Origin: DAISIL01 sp036822015
GTDB lineage: Bacteria; Bacteroidota; Bacteroidia; Cytophagales; Bernardetiaceae
Assembly: GCA_036822015.1 (NCBI GenBank)
Contig: DAISIL010000037.1
Span: 1 to 32,079 of the forward strand
Direction: 5' to 3'
DNA length: 32,079 nucleotides
The translations under genes were made by a program, and so were the position numbers. The notes under the pieces are model-generated. The model worked only from the letters and a program-made list of their open reading frames with translations, was not told the DNA's origin and ran no database searches. Each line of letters begins with the position of its first letter. Position 1 is the stretch's first letter. Of the stretch, positions 8,709-16,642 are shown piece by piece.

Positions 8709-8936
8709 ATGCCTACCCTCAACCAATGTATCGGTCAGCAAGACTTTGAGATTTTGCACCTCAAAAAACACGAACTCACCCCAAAACTCATGGAGATGGG
8801 GCTCTACCCGGGCAAGCGCGTGCGCATTTTGTTTTTTGCCCCTCTGGGTGATCCGATGGCAGTGGATGTAGAAGGATATACCCTTTCGTTGCGTCGCGAA
8901 GAGGCGGCCATCATTCAGGTACGGTCATTGTCTTGA
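8709..8936 (+). CDS. feoA: Ferrous iron transport protein A (FeoA, SH3-like)
   Basis: 75 residues forming one FeoA domain. The signature KLMEMGLYPGKRVRILFFAP matches the family's LxxMGLxPG...V pattern, and the end (GYTLSLRREEAAIIQV) matches its closing strands. I chose the ATG at 8709 (MPTLNQC) because the upstream in-frame codons back to 8631 encode no family sequence and overlap the phosphatase gene. FeoA is a small cytoplasmic SH3-like partner of FeoB. It sits 7 nt upstream of feoB, so the two are co-transcribed. A weak TAAATTTA box at 8686-8693 lies just upstream but is spaced poorly from the nearest TTTG. Confidence 0.93.
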   Translation: MPTLNQCIGQQDFEILHLKKHELTPKLMEMGLYPGKRVRILFFAPLGDPMAVDVEGYTLSLRREEAAIIQVRSLS

Positions 8937-8943
8937 GCGGTGC

Positions 8944-10848
8944 ATGAAAAAAATTGCATTGATTGGAAATCCTAACTCGGGAAAAAGTTCTGTCTTCAAT
9001 CAACTGACCGGACTGAACCAGCATGTGGGGAACTATCCAGGCGTTACGGTAGATAAAAAAACGGGACTTACCCAGCTCCTGGATGGCAGCGTGGCATCCG
9101 TCCTCGATCTGCCGGGTACATACAGCATCTACCCGCGTTCGGAGGATGAGCGCGTGGTAGCAGAGTTGTTTCAAAATCCAGTTCATCCCGATTATCCCGA
9201 TCTGGTGGTGGTGGTTGCAGATGCAGCTAATTTACAGCGTAATCTCCTCTTATTCACCCAAATATACGATCTGGGACTGCCCACGATACTCATCCTGAAC
9301 ATGATGGATGTGGCCCAAAGAGACGGCTGGACGATCCACTTACCGACGCTTCAAGCCCAGTTTGGGGGCATTCCCATGGTGCAGATGAACGCCCGTAAAG
9401 GCACGGGGCTAAACGAACTCAAAAAGCACATCGCCGAGTACCCTGACTTGCCGCGTCAGCCTTTTTACGATCCTGCGGGCAATGAGGCTTTGCCTCCGGA
9501 GGAGCAACAGATATGCGAGACACAGGCCCGCTACCAAAAGCTCAAACACATCCTGGATGCCGCCGTGCGTCGGGCAGATGCGTCTCCTAAGAAGAGCCTC
9601 ACCCAAACGATTGATCGCTGGGTGGTGCATCCTGTGGGTGGCTACGTCATCTTTTTTGGGGTGCTGTTGCTCATCTTTCAGTCGATTTATAGCCTGGCCG
9701 AGCTACCGATGGAGTTGATCGACGGTATTTTCTTGCATTTGAGCCAATGGATAAAATCAAGCCTTCCGGCGGGACCCTTCACGGACTTGATCGCCGAGGG
9801 GATATTGCCAGGCATAGGAGGAGTGATGATTTTTATTCCACAAATTGCCCTACTTTTTTTGTTTATTGCTATTTTGGAGGAGAGTGGCTATATGTCAAGA
9901 GCTGTTTTTATTATGGATAAACTGATGCGTCCTTTTGGCTTGAACGGCAAAAGTGTTGTGCCGCTGATTTCGGGTTTGGCTTGTGCCATACCGGCCGTGA
10001 TGTCCACGCGCACAATCGGCGACCGCAAAGACCGACTGATAACGATTTTGGTTACGCCCCTGATGAGCTGCTCGGCGCGTCTGCCCGTTTATACGCTCCT
10101 GATCGCTCTCGTGATTCCGGATCAGCGCTGGGGGCCCTTCAACTTTCGGGGGCTGACGCTGTTTAGCTTGTACCTGCTGGGCTTGGTATCGGCTTTGCTA
10201 GTGGCCGCAATTGCGCAACGGCTTATCCAGGCACGGAAGAAAAGTTTTTTGGTGATGGAGCTACCCCGCTACAAAGTGCCGCGTTGGAAAAACATCGCCC
10301 TCACGATCCTGGAAAAGGTACGCCTCTTCGTTTGGGAGGCCGGGCGGGTGATTCTTGCCATTGCGGTTGTGCTGTGGGTACTGGCTTCGTATGGGCCTGA
10401 TCCTTCGGAAGATACGCTGTGGAGCAATACCCGCACCGAGCAGCTCAACCAGTCCTGGATTGGGCGTATGGGCCAGCAGATCGAACCCGTCATCGCGCCC
10501 CTGGGCTATGATTGGAAAATAGGTATTGCGCTCCTGACCTCCTTTGCTGCCCGTGAGGTTTTTGTTGGGTCTATGGCGACGATCTACAGTGTCGGAGAAG
10601 ATTTTGAGGAAGATACCGCCTCGCTGATGACCCGTATGCGCCAGGAGACACACCCCGACGGCCGGCCCGTTTATACCCTGGCTAGTGGTTTGTCCTTGAT
10701 GGTCTTTTATGTTTTTGCGATGCAGTGCATGAGTACGCTGGCTATCGTTCGTCGCGAGACCAAAAGTTGGCGTTGGCCTCTCATCCAGTTGCTCTACATG
10801 ACCGGACTGGCTTATGGGGCAGCATGGCTTACGTTTCAGTTATTTTAA
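8944..10848 (+). CDS. feoB: Ferrous iron transporter FeoB
   Basis: 634 residues. The N-terminal G domain shows G1 GNPNSGKSS (8-16), G3 DLPG (55-58) and G4 NMMD (119-122), followed by a helical GDI-like region. The membrane part has the two Gate regions, with the diagnostic stretches SGLACAIPAVMSTRTIGDRK and PLMSCSARLPVYTLLI, whose cysteines are thought to line the Fe(II) path. It imports Fe(II) across the inner membrane with FeoA. It is shorter than E. coli FeoB (773 residues) and has no FeoC, both usual in Bacteroidota. Its stop codon (10846-10848) lies inside the convergent glycosyltransferase gene, a 9-nt tail-to-tail overlap. Confidence 0.97.
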   Translation: MKKIALIGNPNSGKSSVFNQLTGLNQHVGNYPGVTVDKKTGLTQLLDGSVASVLDLPGTYSIYPRSEDERVVAELFQNPVHPDYPDLVVVVADAANLQRNLLLFTQIYDLGLPTILILNMMDVAQRDGWTIHLPTLQAQFGGIPMVQMNARKGTGLNELKKHIAEYPDLPRQPFYDPAGNEALPPEEQQICETQARYQKLKHILDAAVRRADASPKKSLTQTIDRWVVHPVGGYVIFFGVLLLIFQSIYSLAELPMELIDGIFLHLSQWIKSSLPAGPFTDLIAEGILPGIGGVMIFIPQIALLFLFIAILEESGYMSRAVFIMDKLMRPFGLNGKSVVPLISGLACAIPAVMSTRTIGDRKDRLITILVTPLMSCSARLPVYTLLIALVIPDQRWGPFNFRGLTLFSLYLLGLVSALLVAAIAQRLIQARKKSFLVMELPRYKVPRWKNIALTILEKVRLFVWEAGRVILAIAVVLWVLASYGPDPSEDTLWSNTRTEQLNQSWIGRMGQQIEPVIAPLGYDWKIGIALLTSFAAREVFVGSMATIYSVGEDFEEDTASLMTRMRQETHPDGRPVYTLASGLSLMVFYVFAMQCMSTLAIVRRETKSWRWPLIQLLYMTGLAYGAAWLTFQLF

Positions 10849-11703
10849 GGAAAAGACATCTTTGTCTATGTCGTAATGGAGATACTGAATTTGGAGCAGG
10901 TTTTGGTAGCGATGGCGCAAGCTCGGAAAAAGTGCCGATAGATACTTTCCCCAGCTTTCATAAGCCTGTATGAAGCGGATCCGTGCTCGGTCTTTGGGGG
11001 ATAAGCTGGGGTGCAGATGGTCGATGATTTGTTTCATCTCCGCATGATACTGCGATACGTGCAGGGCTGAAAGCTGTTCATCTCTCCGAAAGCGAAAGCT
11101 AGCCAGCGGCGCACGCAAGCAATGCAGGGGGCTATGCTCAAAAAAACGCATCCAGAGTTCAAAGTCAGCCGCGTATCTGAACTCGGTGGCAAGTTTTCCA
11201 CCGGCACTTTCCCAAAGGCTCCTTCGCCAATAGGTGGATTCTTGCTGAATGAAGGCATTGATCTGCCCTTGCCTTGAATAAAAAAAATATTTGTTTCCTT
11301 GCGTAGTGGTGGAAGAAATCAGTTGTCCTACCTTGTTAGCGATCAAAGGTGCGCCTTGTATCCAGTTTACTTCTGGCACTTCTGTAAAGGCTTTGGCAAT
11401 CACAAAAAGCGATTTAGGCAGGAGGCAATCATCGGCATTGAGCCAACCCATGATTTCTCCTGTACCGCGATCAAAGCCTTGCTGGATGGCATCGTACATC
11501 CCCTTGTCTTTTTGGCTATGCCAGTAGGCCAGTTGGTTTTCGTATTTTTGGATGATCGCTACCGTACCGTCTGTACTTTTCCCGTCGAGGATGATGTACT
11601 CGAGGTTGGGGTATCCCTGGTCGAGTACGGAGCAGATGGTCTCTTCGATATAAGCCGCCATGTTATACGCTGGCGTTACGAGGGTAATTTTTGGATACAT
11701 CAC
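10840..11703 (-). CDS. Family 2 glycosyltransferase (GT-A fold)
   Basis: 287 residues. The N-terminal half is a typical GT2 domain: PKITLVTPAYNMAAYIEETI (nucleotide-binding strand), LEYIILDGKSTDGTVAII and the metal-binding region GWLNADDCLLP. The GMYDAIQQGFDRGTGEIMGW stretch before the latter is characteristic of GT2 enzymes that build cell-surface glycans. No membrane helices are visible, so it should act at the cytoplasmic face of the inner membrane. It is the last gene of the 13-gene glycan operon and starts 2 nt after the FkbM gene. A second ATG one codon in (11700) is an equally good start. Sugar specificity cannot be read from the sequence. Confidence 0.9.
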   Translation of the reverse strand: MMYPKITLVTPAYNMAAYIEETICSVLDQGYPNLEYIILDGKSTDGTVAIIQKYENQLAYWHSQKDKGMYDAIQQGFDRGTGEIMGWLNADDCLLPKSLFVIAKAFTEVPEVNWIQGAPLIANKVGQLISSTTTQGNKYFFYSRQGQINAFIQQESTYWRRSLWESAGGKLATEFRYAADFELWMRFFEHSPLHCLRAPLASFRFRRDEQLSALHVSQYHAEMKQIIDHLHPSLSPKDRARIRFIQAYESWGKYLSALFPSLRHRYQNLLQIQYLHYDIDKDVFSLK

Positions 11704-11705
11704 GC

Positions 11706-12446
11706 CTAACGATAACTATTATTCTCAAAAATGGGGTGTGTTTTGGGCAAGAAGAAAAAGTCAGCTTGCCAAAACGCTCCATCGCCTGGGCGTTGCATGA
11801 TGTCGGCGATGTCCATCATCCGAAAGCCTTTTTGATCCAGGTATTGGCATAACTCAGGAAACAGCACCGCCGTAGGCGAGACGTAAAAGCCATATACCTC
11901 TACGATTAAGAGTTCCGTTTGGGCAAGTATCCGCGTTGCCCCTTCAAAGATAGGCAGTTCGTAGCCATGCGTATCGAGTTTGAGTAGGTAGGGGCCGGGT
12001 GTCTGTACCAGGTCGTCGAGGGGTTCGACGGGTACATGACGTATGTTGCTGGCCTGGTCGCCATACACACCACTTCCATCCAGGTCAGGGCTTACCGAAA
12101 AAGGCACGCTACCTTTTTCTTGTCCGGCTACGGCAAGGTGGTAGCTGGCCTTGGGGTGTTGTTGGGTGAAGGCTTGGAGGGCGGCTTCGTTTTCTTGGAT
12201 GGGTTCGATCAGAGCGTAGTGGGCTTTTTCCCAAATCTGTATGACCTGCTCACTCCATCGGGCTTGTGCAGCACCTACATCAATGACCGTAGCGGGCTTG
12301 AGGTGATGCCGGGCTTTGATCTCACGAAGGGCATCGAACATACTACGCCGGGCGGTGAAGGCAGTTGGCGGAGCTACGGGTGCGTAGCCTTTGTGGTAAA
12401 TCTCAAAGCCTAAGCGATAAAAAATGGATTTGATGAGTTTTTTCAT
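11706..12446 (-). CDS. FkbM-family methyltransferase
   Basis: 246 residues. SAM-binding motif I is TVIDVGAAQARWSEQVI. The family's second hallmark, LLKLDTHGYELPIFEGA, corresponds to the xKxDxEGxE motif with His in place of the usual Glu, a known FkbM variant. FkbM enzymes O-methylate sugars or polyketides, and in glycan loci they usually modify sugar hydroxyls. It lies 5 nt after the aminotransferase gene and 2 nt before the GT2 gene. GC content is high here (38 of 60 bases at 12121-12180), unlike the other FkbM gene of the operon at 19721-20635. The two share only the family motifs, so they are not a recent duplication. Confidence 0.88.
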   Translation of the reverse strand: MKKLIKSIFYRLGFEIYHKGYAPVAPPTAFTARRSMFDALREIKARHHLKPATVIDVGAAQARWSEQVIQIWEKAHYALIEPIQENEAALQAFTQQHPKASYHLAVAGQEKGSVPFSVSPDLDGSGVYGDQASNIRHVPVEPLDDLVQTPGPYLLKLDTHGYELPIFEGATRILAQTELLIVEVYGFYVSPTAVLFPELCQYLDQKGFRMMDIADIMQRPGDGAFWQADFFFLPKTHPIFENNSYR

Positions 12447-12451
12447 GGGGG

Positions 12452-13558
12452 TTACGAAAAATGGCGGAGCGCGTCAATGACACGTAAAATTTCCTCCGCT
12501 GTGTGGGCATACGAAATCGGTAAACTCAAAATGCTTTGATGAATTGCTTCTGTGATCGGGAAGCGATCTCCTTCAAATAAACCTTTCAGGGCTTGTTGTT
12601 GGTGTGGAGGGATGGGATAATGAATCTCTGTTTTGATACCTTGTTCAAGCAAATACGCCCGCAGACGGTCGCGCTCGGGATGGCGGATGGGAAAGATATG
12701 ATACACGTCGTGGTAGCCCTTTTCCAGAACGGGAAGAACAAAGTCAGAAGTCAGATGCTGCAAATAGAGGCTGGCCAAATCTCGTTTGTGGTCATTGATC
12801 TGATCTAACTTTTCGAGTTTGATGGAGAGAAAGGCAGCCTGCATCTCATCTAGGCGGGAGTTATAGCCGATGGTCTGGTTATGGTATTTGATTTTGGAGC
12901 CGTAGTTACGCAATACGCGGATTTTTTCTGCCAGGATGTCGTCGTTAGTCGTTACGCATCCACCGTCTCCTAATGCTCCCAAATTTTTTGTTGGATAAAA
13001 ACTAAAGGCTGCCAGATTGCCAAAACTACCTGCCTTTTGTCCGTTTAGGCTTGCCCCATGCGCCTGGGCTGCATCTTCAATGACTGCTAAGCCGTATTGT
13101 TGGGCAATTTTCAGGATGCGATCCATGGGTGCAAGTTTTCCGTACAGATGCACAACCATAATAGCCCGAGTTGCTGGACTAAGGGCAAGTTCAATGCGCT
13201 CTGGATCAATATTATAGGTCTGTATGTTGGGTTCTACTAGTACAGGTTTTAGCCCCTGCTGCAAGATGGCGAGTATGGTCGCGATGTAGGTATTGGCCGG
13301 TACAATGACTTCACTCCCTTTGGGCAACTCGAGGGCGTGCAACGAGAGCGACAACCCGTCCAGCCCGTTAGCAACACCTACGCAATGACGCACACCCGTG
13401 TAAGCGGCAAAGGATTCCTCAAACTGCTTCAACTCTTGCCCCATAATAAACCATCCGCTTTCGAGCAGGCGCGTAAATTTTTCCTGATAATCAGCAAAAA
13501 AGGGTTGATTAAGGCGGTGTAAGTCTTCGTAAGGGATGGGTTTAGCTGTAGGGTGCAT
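12452..13558 (-). CDS. DegT/DnrJ/EryC1 sugar aminotransferase, FdtB/QdtB-like
   Basis: A PLP-dependent aminotransferase acting on nucleotide-linked keto-sugars. Visible family features: VGVANGLDGLSLSL (cofactor phosphate region), VIVPANTYIATILAI, IEDAAQAHGA (the Asp that pairs with the PLP nitrogen) and FSFYPTKNLGALGDGG with the Schiff-base lysine. Together with the adjacent FdtA-like isomerase it should make dTDP-3-amino-3,6-dideoxyhexose from a 3-keto-6-deoxy sugar. Three ATGs (13579, 13570, 13558) are possible. I prefer 13558 because family members begin just before the PIPYEDLHRLN block and the overlap with the upstream gene is then only 17 nt. No N-acetyltransferase (FdtC-like) is present nearby. 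Confidence 0.9.
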   Translation of the reverse strand: MHPTAKPIPYEDLHRLNQPFFADYQEKFTRLLESGWFIMGQELKQFEESFAAYTGVRHCVGVANGLDGLSLSLHALELPKGSEVIVPANTYIATILAILQQGLKPVLVEPNIQTYNIDPERIELALSPATRAIMVVHLYGKLAPMDRILKIAQQYGLAVIEDAAQAHGASLNGQKAGSFGNLAAFSFYPTKNLGALGDGGCVTTNDDILAEKIRVLRNYGSKIKYHNQTIGYNSRLDEMQAAFLSIKLEKLDQINDHKRDLASLYLQHLTSDFVLPVLEKGYHDVYHIFPIRHPERDRLRAYLLEQGIKTEIHYPIPPHQQQALKGLFEGDRFPITEAIHQSILSLPISYAHTAEEILRVIDALRHFS

Positions 13559-13907
13559 AGATGTAGTCATCAGGGTCAAAATATTCCGAAGCCAGTACCA
13601 TCAGGATGGCATCCGGTGTAAAGTGATACATTTTGTGCCAGTCTTTGGGTTCAAGGAGTAGGCATTTATTGGGTGCATCCAGGACAAACTCTTGGGCTGC
13701 TATACCATCGTGGTTCCAGATAGTACAAGCACCGACCAGGCATACGGCTGCCTGACGGGTGGTGTGATGCCGGTGGCCACCCCGTATGGAGTCATCTACG
13801 CCGTAGATATAAAAGATGCGCTTGATCGGAAAAGGAATACATTTTTCGATTACCGTCAGATTACCACGAACATCCGTAAAAGTCTGTAAATCTATGAGTT
13901 GAGCCAT
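13542..13907 (-). CDS. Cupin sugar 3,4-ketoisomerase, FdtA/QdtA-like
   Basis: 121 residues from the ATG at 13907 (MAQLIDLQTFTDVRGNLTVI). An upstream in-frame ATG at 13976 is rejected because the added 23 residues lie within the preceding gene and are not family-like. The core motif RGGHRHH (42-48) keeps the HxH pair used as catalytic base in FdtA/QdtA. The later LDAPNKCLLLEPKDWHKMY and LASEYFDPDDYIY blocks are diagnostic of the family, which converts dTDP-4-keto-6-deoxyglucose into a 3-keto isomer. Whether the product is the galacto (FdtA) or gluco (QdtA) form cannot be decided. The gene overlaps the glycosyltransferase upstream by 16 nt and the aminotransferase downstream by 17 nt. Confidence 0.88.
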   Translation of the reverse strand: MAQLIDLQTFTDVRGNLTVIEKCIPFPIKRIFYIYGVDDSIRGGHRHHTTRQAAVCLVGACTIWNHDGIAAQEFVLDAPNKCLLLEPKDWHKMYHFTPDAILMVLASEYFDPDDYIYAPYS

Positions 13908-14941
13908 GATATTTTGGAAAAGAGATAGCGATATAGGCGGGGATATTTTTTGAAGTTTAAGGTCTGAATATGCCAAGGAGTTACGAGTAAAGGGTATTCG
14001 TTGAGCAAGTAATGATTTAACGATGCGCTTGTAATATTTCGCACACTATTGATATAATCCAACTGATATTTTTGCTCAAATCTCATAACTGTACGGATGT
14101 AATGCCCATAAACTGCTTGTATTTCCTTGCAATAAAAATCCTCTTTTCTCCACTTGTCTGTTTCGTAGAGGAGCCATAACCGCTGGTTGATCCTCCTCAA
14201 ATAATGAAAATGATAAAAAATCAGCGGATATTGATCGGCATAAAACTGCCCGTTCTTTTGGGTAATTTGGCTGTTGTCGATGTTGAACGCGGCCAGATTG
14301 GCACCTTTATCTGTACAGATAAAAACCGAATCGGACAGAGACGGAAAGCGATCAAGGTATCGCTGATCGGCAAAGCGGTCGTTTTCATCCTCCAGCCGGT
14401 CGTAGCACCACTCAAGGCAACGCTCACGCCACCAATCCAGAACACGCTCGCCTTCGGGATGCCTACGAAAGGTATTGAAGACGACGTTGTAAGTACCATA
14501 CCTGGCCAGATGCTGGTTTTTTTCGGAAAAGTGATGCGGCACAATAATCACAGACTTCTCTCCCATCTGTGAAAAGATGCGCTCTGGGGAGGCAAAAAAG
14601 TAAACATCTGCATCCAGGTACGTAATCATGTCCACCTCCGGGTAACGATCTAGCACAAAACGAAGTACACAGGGCGTAATCGTGAAGTAATACTCTACCC
14701 GTGAGCGGTTGCTTTTGGTGGCGGCCAGTGCCGGATCGTGGTTTTCGAGGGCTATCAAAGGAAATACCCGAACCGATGTACCAAAAGTAGATGAATGCTC
14801 CGCAAAAAAATCAACCACAAAATCATCCAGCGCCAGTACAAACAAACAAAAATCCGCTTGCTGCTCCGTCAGAGACTGCCAGAGAGCTAAGCCTTTGGAG
14901 AGATAGTTTTTGTCAAAATACGTAACAAAATATCGGGTCAT
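13892..14941 (-). CDS. GT-A type glycosyltransferase, GT8-like
   Basis: 349 residues. It begins MTRYFVTYFDKNYLSKGLAL, the start of GT8-like/Nucleotid_trans enzymes, and carries the metal-binding DxD motif in MITYLDADVYFF (D110, D112). Further family-like features are YNVVFNTFRRHPEG, DQRYLDRFP and LIFYHFHYLRR. It should transfer a hexose or acetamido sugar from a nucleotide donor, with retention or inversion not predictable. It starts by an ATGA overlap with the methyltransferase upstream and overlaps the cupin gene downstream by 16 nt. The 3' third is locally AT-rich (22 of 60 GC at 14101-14160) within an otherwise GC-richer stretch. The acceptor is unknown. Confidence 0.85.
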   Translation of the reverse strand: MTRYFVTYFDKNYLSKGLALWQSLTEQQADFCLFVLALDDFVVDFFAEHSSTFGTSVRVFPLIALENHDPALAATKSNRSRVEYYFTITPCVLRFVLDRYPEVDMITYLDADVYFFASPERIFSQMGEKSVIIVPHHFSEKNQHLARYGTYNVVFNTFRRHPEGERVLDWWRERCLEWCYDRLEDENDRFADQRYLDRFPSLSDSVFICTDKGANLAAFNIDNSQITQKNGQFYADQYPLIFYHFHYLRRINQRLWLLYETDKWRKEDFYCKEIQAVYGHYIRTVMRFEQKYQLDYINSVRNITSASLNHYLLNEYPLLVTPWHIQTLNFKKYPRLYRYLFSKISWLNS

Positions 14942-15816
14942 GCTTGAATTTTGATCGCTTCAACAAATAAAGAATCGGGTTTGCGTACCTGATCGCCGAT
15001 GTGGTCAAGTCCAAATTGCGTCCAGTTAGGGATACGGCTTTCAAAGGCATTGGTTATAAAAACCTCCCCAAAACCAATTTTTTGGAGGAGTTGTGGGAGG
15101 CTGTATCGGTCGTACATCCATTGGTGAATTTCTCCCGAAAGTCTAAACTTTCCTACGCTAGCGTATCGCGTCATCTCCGTTTGCTCCGGAGTAGGTGCTT
15201 GATAGATGCGGCGGCCGAGGAGTACCTTGATTGCATCTTTGAGGCGACGCAGGGGAGTGTCTGTGGGAGCAGGAGCCTGGGGCGGAGGAGGGGATTTTTT
15301 TTTGTCTTGCTGCTCGAGATACCAATGCCGTAACTGTCGGCCCTCTTCACCGATGCGTTGAAAGACAAAATCTTCATTGGCTATTTGGGGACGAAACAGG
15401 TATTTGGCCATCTGTCCGCCGCTTTGGTTACGGGCTGCCTGGTCGATCAGTTCGGTAATCATCCATTCGTGGTTAGCGGCTGCGATGGGATCATCGGGTT
15501 TTTGGAGGGCAAGCGATAGGGCATGGAGGTAATCCTGGGCGGCACGTTCTAGGTCAGGGATAGCGATGCGTAAAATTCCCCCAGGCTTGAGTACTCGGTA
15601 ACATTCAGCCAGGAAATGCTCTCCATCTGCTTTCGTGAAGTGTTCCAGGACGTGAGAGTGATAAACGACCTCAAAACTTTGATTATCAAAAGGGATGCCA
15701 TCTAGCAAGTTGTGTGCGATCACTTCGGATGCCGTCGCGACAAAATCAAGGTTTGTCCAGCTTGGATGAAAATGATGCCCACAGCCGGCATTGAGGTAGG
15801 GTAAGCGATGGTTCAT
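14938..15816 (-). CDS. Class I SAM-dependent methyltransferase (Methyltransf_11 type)
   Basis: About 292 residues from the ATG at 15816 (MNHRLPYLNAGCG). That start makes an ATGA overlap with the upstream TIGR04325 gene, so it is preferred to the ATG at 15846. Motif I is LNAGCGHHFHPSWTNLDF, followed by HVLEHFTKADGEHFLAECYR and the VLKPGGILRIAIPDLE block of type 11 methyltransferases. The middle contains a lysine/proline-rich linker (KKKSPPPPQAPAPTDTP) and a C-terminal part (SGEIHQWMYDRYSLPQLLQK) seen in methyltransferases of surface-polysaccharide loci. Substrate unknown; methylation of a sugar hydroxyl or of a chain end is likely from context. It overlaps the next gene by ATGA as well. Confidence 0.88.
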   Translation of the reverse strand: MNHRLPYLNAGCGHHFHPSWTNLDFVATASEVIAHNLLDGIPFDNQSFEVVYHSHVLEHFTKADGEHFLAECYRVLKPGGILRIAIPDLERAAQDYLHALSLALQKPDDPIAAANHEWMITELIDQAARNQSGGQMAKYLFRPQIANEDFVFQRIGEEGRQLRHWYLEQQDKKKSPPPPQAPAPTDTPLRRLKDAIKVLLGRRIYQAPTPEQTEMTRYASVGKFRLSGEIHQWMYDRYSLPQLLQKIGFGEVFITNAFESRIPNWTQFGLDHIGDQVRKPDSLFVEAIKIQA

Positions 15817-16634
15817 GGTTTTCTTTTGAGTACGAAGCCATACCAATAGCCGCGTTTATCGTCTTCGAGCTGAAAAGGCGGCGTATAACCACTATCAAAG
15901 GTAGCCAAAATTTCATAGTCCTCTGCAAAAGCCGCCAAAAAACGATCTTTATTGAAAAACCAGGCTGGATAAGCGGATTGGATAATCGCTTCGGGTGTAT
16001 GTTGGATAGTCAGACGATCAGGGGCATCCTCAATGAATGCCGTGCGGTCGATGATAAGATAGGGAAACCGATGCTTTTTGAGTTTGGTGATGGTGGCGTA
16101 GGGGTCTGGCAAGTACTGCAACACACCGGAGAGTACCAGTACATGAGCTATCGAGGAATGGATGGCTTCCTCTACGGTATAAGCAAAGTACAGGTTCTCG
16201 AAAGCGACTTCCTTTTGTCCGCAGCGCACAAAATGCGGCTGCTCTACCACTGTCCATCGAAAGTCGCTTAAATCGTTGAGATAAGCCCGATGCTGAAAAT
16301 ATAGGCTTCCCAGGGCCCCACCAAAGTCAATGACATAAAGCTGTCCTTGATGCTGCATCGCTACATAGAACAAATGGGCAAGCATGGCCCAGTTGTGTTG
16401 TATTTCATCGAATGTTACCGAATCGCGCTCATAGGCGGCTTCGCCGCGTTTAACTTTCAAGGTCGCCTCCCGGACCCGATCCAGTATCTGTTCATCCGAG
16501 TAGCCCTTTGGGCAAAGAGTTTGGGCCAGTTCCCATAGCTCGTGATTTCCCTCCCAGTAAACGCCCTGGCGTACAGGCTTAGGTGCTGGCGGCGGTGGTT
16601 GAAAAAATAGGTTTTTGAGGTGTCGGAGGGGCAT
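15813..16634 (-). CDS. TIGR04325-family putative methyltransferase, copy A
   Basis: 273 residues of the TIGR04325 type, a SAM-methyltransferase-like family found in polysaccharide loci. Visible elements: a proline-rich N-terminus; LYVIDFGGALGSLYFQHRAY (motif I with the family's DFGG); RWTVVEQPHFV; VLVLSGVLQYLPDPYATI; IIDRTAFIEDAPDRLTIQ; and a C-terminal YTPPFQLEDDKRGYWYGFVL. It is a diverged tandem paralogue of the next gene upstream (16643-17467), which shows the same motif order. GC content is clearly higher here (33 of 60 at 16561-16620) than in that paralogue. Biochemical activity of the family is not established as far as I know; sugar methylation is an inference from the fold and the neighbours. 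Confidence 0.85.
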   Translation of the reverse strand: MPLRHLKNLFFQPPPPAPKPVRQGVYWEGNHELWELAQTLCPKGYSDEQILDRVREATLKVKRGEAAYERDSVTFDEIQHNWAMLAHLFYVAMQHQGQLYVIDFGGALGSLYFQHRAYLNDLSDFRWTVVEQPHFVRCGQKEVAFENLYFAYTVEEAIHSSIAHVLVLSGVLQYLPDPYATITKLKKHRFPYLIIDRTAFIEDAPDRLTIQHTPEAIIQSAYPAWFFNKDRFLAAFAEDYEILATFDSGYTPPFQLEDDKRGYWYGFVLKRKP

Positions 16635-16642
16635 ATACGTCG

